Part shown: one piece after another, positions 1 to 5,295 of the stretch
How the letters are laid out: each line of letters opens with the position of its first letter
Numbering within the stretch: position 1 is the stretch's first letter
Assembly: GCA_036652735.1 (NCBI GenBank)
Contig: JAVVVI010000054.1
Location: 1 to 5,295 of the forward strand
Direction of reading: 5' to 3'
DNA length: 5,295 nucleotides
Source of the DNA: JAGOGN01 sp036652735
Lineage (GTDB): Bacteria; Bacillota; Clostridia; Lachnospirales; Lachnospiraceae
Notes under the pieces: generated by a model
Databases searched by the model: none
Told to the model about the DNA's origin: nothing
What the model saw: the letters and a program-made list of their open reading frames with translations, nothing else
Position numbers and translations under genes: made by a program

Positions 1-99
1 TGAAACGCGAAAATTTCGCCAACCTTTATTGTAGTTATCTTCTGAACAAATTGAAATTGTGGCAGACTAGTGATTCGCTTTCCCACATTTATTTTTTAT
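1..99. other. Downstream intergenic flank, no gene and no clear terminator
   Basis: This follows the TAG stop of the glutamate-synthase-like gene. It holds a short perfect inverted repeat at 7-19 (GCGAAA / TTTCGC around one base) and a 5-bp TGTGG/CCACA pairing with a long loop (about 58-88). Neither is followed by a U-run on the minus strand, so I cannot call an intrinsic terminator. The operon may end here or continue past the left edge. Confidence 0.4.
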
Positions 100-1497
100 C
101 TAAGCATGTTTAATTGAAGTATACTCTGATATTTCGCGGTTAATGGTACACAAATCAGTGATATTCAATTGATGAATCTCTCTGTGCCCTGTGATTCTTG
201 CAAATACTTCCAATTCGTTCTTTGATACATTCAAAAAATTAGCTACTCTCTGTGCTGCTGCATCTTCCTTTAATCGTGCTCGTAATTCCGGATTCTGTGT
301 TGCAATTCCCACCGGGCAATTTCCACTTCCGCATATGCGATATTGCTGGCAGGCTGCCGCAATCAATGCGGATGATGCTATGGCCACCGCGTCTGCTCCC
401 ATGGCAATTGCTTTGGCAAAATCTGCGGATACCCGAAGTCCTCCGGTAATCACCAGCGAAATATCTGAATGTATGTTATCCAGGTATGTTCTTGCCCGAT
501 CCAATGCATATATGGTTGGAACGGTTGTTGCCTCCCGCAATAAAAATGGACTGGAACCCGTCGCTCCACCTCGTCCATCAATGGTGATAAAATCCGGTTC
601 TCCATACACGCAGTATTCCAGATCCTGTTCCACTCGTCCCGCTGCAATTTTAATTCCTATTGGACGGCCATCGGATTCTATCCGAAGCTTTGCAACCATC
701 TCCTTTAAATCTTCCCTGGTATTTAGTTCCGGAAATTTACTGGGACTTTGCACATCTTCTCCCTGTTTTTTCCCTCTCAGTTCTGCAATCTCAGCTGTCA
801 CCTTTTCTCCCGGTAAATGACCTCCCATTCCCGGTTTGGTTCCCTGTCCAATTTTGATTTCGATTGCATCTGCACTGCGCAAATTCTCTTTCGTCACACT
901 GTATTTGTTGGGAATATATTCAAAGATGTACTTATAAGCTGCCTCTCTTTCCTCAGGCAAAATACCACCTTCCCCACTGCAGGTTGCTGTCTTTGCCATT
1001 GCACTGCCTTTTGCCAATGCCACTTTTATCTCTTTTGACAAGGCGCCAAATGACATATGTGATATATAAACCGGTCCACTGAGAATCATTGGCTTCTTGG
1101 CATTTTTTCCTATTACCGTTGTCATTTCCACCGGTTCTCCATCATTTAATGGTGGTGGATTCAGCTGTGCACCCAGGAGTAAAATATCATCCCAATTAGG
1201 CATTGGCATCTGTGTACTCATTGCCCCACTAATGGATTTTCCACTCACTGCCATTTCATGGATTACATCCATATAACGATCTTTGGTATTCTGTCGCACA
1301 TATTTTTTATCATATGTCAAATCTGTTGTTTCCTCTTCCTGTTCTTCTACAACCCGGTCCGGATTCTCCTCCTGTATTTGATGAAAGTTCTCCAGGGTCT
1401 GTCCGCACACTGGGCAGACTTCCAATTGGGAAAGTTTCATTCCTTCCTTCTCTTCGTCAAATACATGTCCACAAATACTACACTTATATACAGCCAT
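100..1497 (-). CDS. Rubredoxin-like domain fused to FMN-binding glutamate synthase domain (GltB2-like)
   Basis: Cytosolic redox flavoprotein of 465 aa. An N-terminal rubredoxin-like module has Cys6-x2-Cys9 and Cys28-x2-Cys31 (YKCSICG, CPVCG), probably binding one Fe, with a shorter spacing between the Cys pairs than in free rubredoxin. An acidic linker (about 45-65) follows, then the glutamate synthase alpha/beta barrel: SGEGG at 174-178, KIGQGTKPGMGGHLPG at 215-230, DGRGGATGSSP at 307-317, TGGLR at 351-355. Cys383-x5-Cys389-x4-Cys394 with CPVGIATQ matches the 3Fe-4S site of glutamate synthase. The glutaminase (class II amidotransferase) and GXGXG domains of full-length GltB (about 1,500 aa) are absent, so it would need free ammonia or a separate partner, or serve another substrate. 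Related enzymes include archaeal-type glutamate synthase and MgsC of N-methylglutamate synthase; no partner subunits are seen here. Start: ATG 1497 has AGGAGG 6 nt upstream, whereas ATG 1530 would overlap the rsmH-like gene. Confidence 0.9.
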   Translation of the reverse strand: MAVYKCSICGHVFDEEKEGMKLSQLEVCPVCGQTLENFHQIQEENPDRVVEEQEEETTDLTYDKKYVRQNTKDRYMDVIHEMAVSGKSISGAMSTQMPMPNWDDILLLGAQLNPPPLNDGEPVEMTTVIGKNAKKPMILSGPVYISHMSFGALSKEIKVALAKGSAMAKTATCSGEGGILPEEREAAYKYIFEYIPNKYSVTKENLRSADAIEIKIGQGTKPGMGGHLPGEKVTAEIAELRGKKQGEDVQSPSKFPELNTREDLKEMVAKLRIESDGRPIGIKIAAGRVEQDLEYCVYGEPDFITIDGRGGATGSSPFLLREATTVPTIYALDRARTYLDNIHSDISLVITGGLRVSADFAKAIAMGADAVAIASSALIAAACQQYRICGSGNCPVGIATQNPELRARLKEDAAAQRVANFLNVSKNELEVFARITGHREIHQLNITDLCTINREISEYTSIKHA

Positions 1498-1503
1498 ACG
1501 CTT

Positions 1504-1510
1504 CCTCCTC
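1504..1510 (-). promoter_or_regulatory. Ribosome binding site deciding the glutamate-synthase-like start
   Basis: The minus strand reads GAGGAGG, then AAGCGT, then ATG at 1497: near-ideal strength and spacing. It lies in the 14-nt gap after the rsmH-like stop (1514-1512). The upstream in-frame ATG at 1530 would add 11 basic residues ahead of the rubredoxin-like fold, overlap the preceding gene, and place this site inside the coding region. Confidence 0.85.
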
Positions 1511-1511
1511 T

Positions 1512-2561
1512 TTATAATTTTATCGCCCATCGCATCTTTGTTGATCGTGCCCGTCCATTTCGATTACACTCCTCCATAGATGGACGTATCACCTCTGTTG
1601 CAATGTCGCTATAAATTCCTTCGTTGTAAAAATGCTTAAAAGACTGTTTCACCAAACGGTCTTCCCCTGAATGAAAGGTTAGAATCGCAACCCGTCCCCC
1701 GCTGTCAAGTACTTGGGGAAGCCTTTCCAGAAATAATTCCAATACTTCAAACTCACTGTTTACATCAATTCTTAATGCCTGAAACGTTCTTTGACACGAC
1801 TTCTTCACTGCTTCTTTTCGCTGATCTTCCGGTATAAAATAAAGTGATTGCTGAATAATCTCCTGCAGCTGTGTGGTTGTCTTTATTTCAATTCCCTTTT
1901 TTATATTTTTAAGAATCATTTGGGCAATCTCCAGGGCATAGGGTTCATCTGCATTTTCTATGAGCATTCCCTGTAGTTCTTCCAATGAAACTTCTTTTAG
2001 GCGCTCTGCCGCTGAAATTCCCTTTTTGGGATTCAACCGTAAATCTAAAGGTCCTTCTTTTTTATATGTAAATCCTCTTTCCGGATTATCTATCTGCATG
2101 GACGACAGTCCTAAATCAGCCAACACAAACTGAAACTTTCCTGTTTTTTTAGCTACTTCATCAATATTTGCAAAATTTTCCTGAATCACGGTCAGAATCT
2201 CTTCTCCGTATCCAAGCTCTTCCAACCGTTTACGGGTTTTTACCAGTTCAATTGGGTCCACATCCAATGCATATAGATGTCCCTGAGAATTCATGCATTT
2301 TAGCATCTCCAAGGTATGTCCCCCATATCCAAGTGTTGCATCCAACCCTATCTGCCCCGGTTGAATCTGTAAAAATTCCAATATCTCTTTTACACAGATT
2401 GAAATGTGCATTCCCGCAGGTGTACTTCCTTTTTGTATCACTTTTTCAACGGTGTCTGCGTATTTTTCCGGCTGCAGTTCCTTATATTTTTCTTTATAGG
2501 TTTTGGGATGTGTCCCCTGATAACGTGATCTACGTTTGTGGATTTGTTCCTGATGTTCCAT
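1512..2561 (-). CDS. rsmH: Divergent RsmH/MraW-type 16S rRNA (cytosine-N4)-methyltransferase with basic N-terminal extension
   Basis: S-adenosylmethionine-dependent methyltransferase of 349 aa. Canonical RsmH N4-methylates C1402 of 16S rRNA in the ribosomal P site. Family motifs run in the expected order: HISICVKEIL at 52-61, SAM-binding DATLGYGGHT at 74-83, DVDP at 100-103, ADLGLSSMQID at 148-158, GPLDLRLNP at 170-178, RTFQALRIDVN at 258-268, FHSGEDR at 296-302 and NGRARSTKMRWA at 335-346. Compared with textbook RsmH (about 310 aa, starting almost directly at the HIS motif), it has some 50 extra Lys/Arg-rich residues at the N-terminus and altered motif residues: GYGGH for GGAGH, LDL for LDM, HSGEDR for HSLEDR. 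It is also away from the dcw (mraZ-ftsL-pbp) cluster. It is therefore probably the second copy (RsmH2 type) I recall from some clostridia. Start choice: the frame opens at 2627 (371 aa), but only ATG 2561 has a strong ribosome site. Family assignment is firm; same-target activity is inferred. Confidence 0.92.
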   Translation of the reverse strand: MEHQEQIHKRRSRYQGTHPKTYKEKYKELQPEKYADTVEKVIQKGSTPAGMHISICVKEILEFLQIQPGQIGLDATLGYGGHTLEMLKCMNSQGHLYALDVDPIELVKTRKRLEELGYGEEILTVIQENFANIDEVAKKTGKFQFVLADLGLSSMQIDNPERGFTYKKEGPLDLRLNPKKGISAAERLKEVSLEELQGMLIENADEPYALEIAQMILKNIKKGIEIKTTTQLQEIIQQSLYFIPEDQRKEAVKKSCQRTFQALRIDVNSEFEVLELFLERLPQVLDSGGRVAILTFHSGEDRLVKQSFKHFYNEGIYSDIATEVIRPSMEECNRNGRARSTKMRWAIKL

Positions 2562-2566
2562 TTTTT

Positions 2567-2571
2567 CCTCC
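2567..2571 (-). promoter_or_regulatory. Ribosome binding site deciding the rsmH-like start
   Basis: The minus strand reads GGAGG, five A residues, then ATG at 2561. The two upstream in-frame ATGs (2627 and 2573) have no comparable site, and the first would overlap the Nudix gene by 26 nt. The site favours a 349-aa protein, 40 nt downstream of the Nudix stop. Confidence 0.75.
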
Positions 2572-2601
2572 ATTTTTCTAACTCTTATCGTTGTGTCTTC
2601 T

Positions 2602-3018
2602 TCATTTTCTTTTATAGCAAATATCATGCTTTAACTTTTCAATCAATGTCACATCCGCAGGAAGCCATTCTACTGTATTCAGCTTATCCTGTGTCAGCCA
2701 TTTTGCATCCTCATGTTCCAGTAGAATAAGATTTCCCGATTTTATATTGCAATAAAAACAATCCATGGAAAGATGAAAGGCCGGATAATCATATTCTATT
2801 GTATCAATCAGTTCTCCCACCTCTACTATAATATCTAATTCTTCCTTAATCTCTCTTCTTAATGCCTGTTGCGGTGTCTCACCATTCTCTATTTTTCCGC
2901 CTGGGAACTCCCAGCCTCCTTTAAATTCTCCATATCCTCGCTGGGTTGCAAACAGAGCAATCTGACCGGTTTCATTTCTTTTTTTTATAACAGCTGCTAC
3001 TACTCTTACTGTTTTCAT
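2602..3018 (-). CDS. MutT-like Nudix hydrolase ((deoxy)nucleoside triphosphate pyrophosphohydrolase)
   Basis: Cytosolic enzyme of 138 aa predicted to hydrolyse a nucleoside triphosphate to the monophosphate and pyrophosphate; MutT relatives clear 8-oxo-dGTP, NudG relatives act on modified pyrimidine nucleotides. The Nudix box is complete in its metal-binding positions: G41-x5-E47-x7-R55-E56-I-K-E59-E60-L-D62-I. D62 replaces the usual Gly, a change I also recall from other MutT/NudG-like proteins. The preceding GGWEFPGG and the C-terminal WLPADVTLIEKL fit the MutT/NudG-like group; length is normal for a single-domain Nudix protein. Start choice: the frame can also open at a GTG (3027), but the Shine-Dalgarno GAGGAGG at 3035-3029 would then be only 1 nt away. 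The ATG at 3018 has 10 nt of spacing, overlaps the helicase stop as ATGA, and gives the usual MKTVRVVAAVI beginning. Exact substrate cannot be told from sequence. Confidence 0.93.
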   Translation of the reverse strand: MKTVRVVAAVIKKRNETGQIALFATQRGYGEFKGGWEFPGGKIENGETPQQALRREIKEELDIIVEVGELIDTIEYDYPAFHLSMDCFYCNIKSGNLILLEHEDAKWLTQDKLNTVEWLPADVTLIEKLKHDICYKRK

Positions 3019-5295
3019 CCTGCGCACGCCTCCTCTGTTTTTATTTTACTTTGAAGATAGCGCAGCAAATCTTCCCGCACTGCATGGTGCATCTTCATTT
3101 GAAATTTTGCTATATCTCTTTCTTTTCCTTTGTTATCTCTTTTGTGTCCCGGTTTTACCTGTGCAACATCAAATTCCCCCATATAATAAAAGCTCATTTC
3201 CGCATCACTTTTCTTTACAAATAAATGCTTATGTTCCGCTTCCATTACATCCTTAACATAGGTGCTTCCAATTCCTCTCCCCATTTGGGAATCCCAGCAA
3301 AAGGTTACACTATCTTCAAATTCATCTGCATAATCCGGTTTCCCTTCTGCATAGTTCTTTTCTTCTGTGCCCCCTTCTTTGTGGTAGGTTACGAATATGA
3401 ATACACTCTCGCCTATGCGCTTCATTCCATAAATTGTTGAGGACAAATCCTTTTCACAATTCATCAAAAGACTAACATCACGTCTGGAATATTTTTCATA
3501 CAAAGCAAATGGATTCCCATTCTCTTCCTTGGATGCATATTTGTCTTTGTATCGTTTCATTCCCACTTCTACTATATCATTTAACTGCTTGTAAAATTCA
3601 CTGTGTTCCAGCCTTCTTGCAAAGCTCTCCAATCTCTGCAGCGTACGTTCTGGGTCATAGCGTATGATATCCATATGACAATATCTCTCATATTCCTGTT
3701 TATTACTTACAAATTTTCCTTGCAACACATCGATTGCACTCTTCCATGAGTTGGTATCAACTGTGTATCCATATTTTTCTAAAAATTCACTTTTTATAAC
3801 ATCTACTGAACTTGTGTCCTGTTTCATTATTCTTTGCAAAATTTCAAGTTCGTAGGGTCTTGTCCCACTTAAAACTGTTTTGGACAGGTATTCTAAAATT
3901 AATTGTTCCTCTAATGTCACCTTACCCTGATACGCTTCTCTTTCAACTGTTTCAAGAAATGCCTGATAGGTCTTATTCTCACGGATAATTACTAAGGGAT
4001 CTATCTCTCCATTATCATAAAAGTCCTGCAAATAAGGCACCCGCCCTATGCGATTCTTTAATGACCTATAACTTTCCTTAATTAGTTCTTTTATTCCCCT
4101 AATCTTGTCTATAGATGCAAAAATCTTCTCCTTTGCTATCTCATCAAAATGAACGGTTGAGGCTCCTGGAATGGTGTTATTTCCGCTTATAATATATTTA
4201 CGAATGGTATCCTGATTATATGTACGGTCACCGGACAAGGCTATGGGAATCATAAAATTATTATTATAATTACCTATGAAATCAAGAATGACAACATATT
4301 CTTTTCCCTTGGCCTTTCGAAGTCCACGTCCAAGCTGCTGAATGAATACAATCGGGGACTGGGTTGGACGAAGCATTATCACCTGATTCACTTCCACAAT
4401 ATCTACACCCTCATTTAGTATTTCAACGGAAAATATGTAATCCAGAGGCTGTATTTGTTGGGTTGCCTCCCATTCGTTCATGGCCAACCTCTCAAACGCC
4501 CGTTCTCTCTCCTCTTGGGATGCATCTCCATTTAAAGCTATGGTTCGATAGCCTGCATCGTTAAACTTCTTGGATAATTCAATCGATTCCGTAATTCTGC
4601 TGCAAAAAACCAATCCCTTTACTCGTTCCCCACTATAGCCATAGTAATCTGCCTGTTCCAATATATGCTTAACCCGTTCCGTACTCACCAGATGATTGAA
4701 ATAATCAGATGTCATTTTCTTTGTTATCATTTTTTTATCATCAATCATAGAGACATCACTCACACCAAAATAATGAAAGGGACAAAGTATGTTTTCTTCC
4801 ATTGCCTGCTGCAGGCGTATCTCATATGCAATTTGATAATGGAAGATCTCATATATATTTCTTCCCTCCACATTGTCCCCGGATTGATCCGGTGTTGCCG
4901 TCATGCCAAGCCACAGTTTTGGTTTAAAATAATTCATAATCTTCTGATATATGTTCGCCAAACTGTGATGGGCTTCGTCCAAAATAATACAGTCAAACTC
5001 TTGGGGTTGGTACCGGCTCAAATGCTCCGGTCTATTCATCGTCTGCACCGTTGCAAAAACATAGTCTTTCTCATATTCAAGAGCTCCCGCACCTACAAGT
5101 CCCATTGAAATAGATTGTCCAAACACTCTTTCATAGGATTTTTTTGTCTGCCTTGCAAGCTGTCCTCTATGAACCAAAAATAACACTCTTTTGAACCCCA
5201 ATTCGCGCATTGCGAATGCAGATGCATATGTTTTACCCGTTCCCGTTGCTGAAATCAGCAGTGCCCTCTCTTCTCCGGCTTCTATTATTTTTCTG
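3015..5295 (-). CDS. SF2 DEAH-box helicase (ResIII type) with DUF3427-like C-terminus, 5'-truncated by window edge
   Basis: ATP-dependent DNA/RNA translocase of helicase superfamily 2, cytoplasmic; substrate unknown. The visible part is 759 codons, and the frame stays open to the right edge, so the N-terminus is missing. Counting from the first whole codon: Walker A ATGTGKT at 16-22, motif Ia region VLFLVHR at about 37-43, Walker B DEAH at 106-109, motif III TAT at 132-134, GLVFCSR (start of the second RecA domain) at 227-233, motif V ILNEGVDI at 292-299 and motif VI QQLGRGLRK at 319-327. All ATPase motifs look intact. A helical middle region (about 400-560) leads to a C-terminal block (about 590-750, with LYEKYSRRDVSLL and IFVTYHK) that I recognise as DUF3427-like. 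The ATG at 5210 is not the start, because Walker A lies upstream of it. Relatives I recall are roughly 950-1,050 aa and often carry a PLD-type nuclease domain at the N-terminus; that part is not visible here. The stop overlaps the start of the Nudix gene. The helicase call is firm, the DUF3427 call good, the biological role open. Confidence 0.93.
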   Translation of the reverse strand, partial: RKIIEAGEERALLISATGTGKTYASAFAMRELGFKRVLFLVHRGQLARQTKKSYERVFGQSISMGLVGAGALEYEKDYVFATVQTMNRPEHLSRYQPQEFDCIILDEAHHSLANIYQKIMNYFKPKLWLGMTATPDQSGDNVEGRNIYEIFHYQIAYEIRLQQAMEENILCPFHYFGVSDVSMIDDKKMITKKMTSDYFNHLVSTERVKHILEQADYYGYSGERVKGLVFCSRITESIELSKKFNDAGYRTIALNGDASQEERERAFERLAMNEWEATQQIQPLDYIFSVEILNEGVDIVEVNQVIMLRPTQSPIVFIQQLGRGLRKAKGKEYVVILDFIGNYNNNFMIPIALSGDRTYNQDTIRKYIISGNNTIPGASTVHFDEIAKEKIFASIDKIRGIKELIKESYRSLKNRIGRVPYLQDFYDNGEIDPLVIIRENKTYQAFLETVEREAYQGKVTLEEQLILEYLSKTVLSGTRPYELEILQRIMKQDTSSVDVIKSEFLEKYGYTVDTNSWKSAIDVLQGKFVSNKQEYERYCHMDIIRYDPERTLQRLESFARRLEHSEFYKQLNDIVEVGMKRYKDKYASKEENGNPFALYEKYSRRDVSLLMNCEKDLSSTIYGMKRIGESVFIFVTYHKEGGTEEKNYAEGKPDYADEFEDSVTFCWDSQMGRGIGSTYVKDVMEAEHKHLFVKKSDAEMSFYYMGEFDVAQVKPGHKRDNKGKERDIAKFQMKMHHAVREDLLRYLQSKIKTEEACAG
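3029..3035 (-). promoter_or_regulatory. Ribosome binding site of the Nudix gene, inside the helicase 3' end
   Basis: On the minus strand the sequence reads GAGGAGG, then 10 nt, then ATG at 3018. It lies within the last codons of the helicase gene (Glu-Glu-Ala). It decides the start: the upstream GTG at 3027 is too close to be used. With the ATGA overlap it suggests coupled translation of the two proteins. Confidence 0.8.
5229..5249 (-). other. Walker A (P-loop) of the helicase, upstream of the first in-frame ATG
   Basis: The seven codons encode ATGTGKT, preceded by the hydrophobic strand ALLIS, which is the classical P-loop of ResIII/SF2 helicases. It lies 19 nt upstream of the first in-frame ATG (5210-5208). 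A gene model starting at that ATG would delete the nucleotide-binding loop, so the site shows that the coding region continues past the window edge. Confidence 0.95.

Noticed and set aside
7..19. Perfect inverted repeat GCGAAA-A-TTTCGC as a rho-independent terminator for the cluster
   Set aside because: The stem is short and AT-rich, the loop is too tight unless the stem opens to 5 bp, and the minus-strand continuation (GTTTCA) is not a clear U-run before the window ends.
59..80. Possible sigma-54 promoter (TGGCA ... TTCGC)
   Set aside because: The spacing between the GG and GC elements is about 14 nt in place of the required 10, and no plus-strand gene follows it.
191..820. Plus-strand open frame of 209 codons
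   Set aside because: It is antisense to the glutamate-synthase-like gene, whose conserved motifs lie on the other strand; its translation resembles no family and it has no convincing ribosome site.
2168..2581. Plus-strand open frame of 137 codons opposite the rsmH-like gene
   Set aside because: It is a shadow of the minus-strand gene, which has all RsmH motifs; its translation has no recognisable domain.
4665..5108. Plus-strand open frame of 147 codons opposite the helicase
   Set aside because: It is antisense to the DEAH and TAT motif region of the helicase; no domain or ribosome site supports it.
3015..5210. Helicase gene starting at ATG 5210 as a complete 731-aa protein
   Set aside because: The P-loop ATGTGKT is encoded upstream at 5249-5229 in the same open frame, so that start would remove an essential ATPase motif.

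Overview
This 5.3-kb window looks like a chromosomal stretch from a low-to-moderate-GC, anaerobic member of the Bacillota, most likely class Clostridia (Lachnospiraceae-like). The grounds are the strong AGGAGG-type ribosome binding sites, the AT-rich composition, a rubredoxin-like domain joined to a glutamate-synthase domain, and an RsmH paralogue with a long basic N-terminal extension as I recall it from clostridia. The taxonomic call rests on recall of protein families, not on a search.

All genes lie on the minus strand and are packed like one operon, read from the right edge to the left. (1) Positions 5295-3015: a superfamily 2 DEAH-box helicase of the ResIII type with a DUF3427-like C-terminus. 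It runs off the right edge; its Walker A motif lies upstream of the first in-frame ATG, so the true start is outside the window. (2) Positions 3018-2602: a MutT-like Nudix hydrolase whose ATG overlaps the helicase stop codon (ATGA). (3) Positions 2561-1512: a divergent RsmH-type 16S rRNA methyltransferase, 40 nt downstream. (4) Positions 1497-100: a glutamate-synthase-type FMN/3Fe-4S protein with an N-terminal rubredoxin-like Cys4 domain, 14 nt downstream. Positions 1-99 carry no gene I can support. No promoter is visible; the promoter of the cluster probably lies beyond the right edge.

For the three complete genes the longest reading frame is not the best start. In each case a strong Shine-Dalgarno sequence points to an internal ATG: 1497, 2561 and 3018.

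The best functional link is helicase plus Nudix hydrolase: the 4-nt overlap implies translational coupling, and the pairing of a nucleic-acid remodelling ATPase with a nucleotide pyrophosphatase would fit DNA repair, nucleotide-pool hygiene or defence. No defence role is shown by the sequence. The rRNA methyltransferase and the redox protein look like housekeeping or accessory metabolic genes that share the transcript. I see no mobile element, tRNA, rRNA, CRISPR array or riboswitch.
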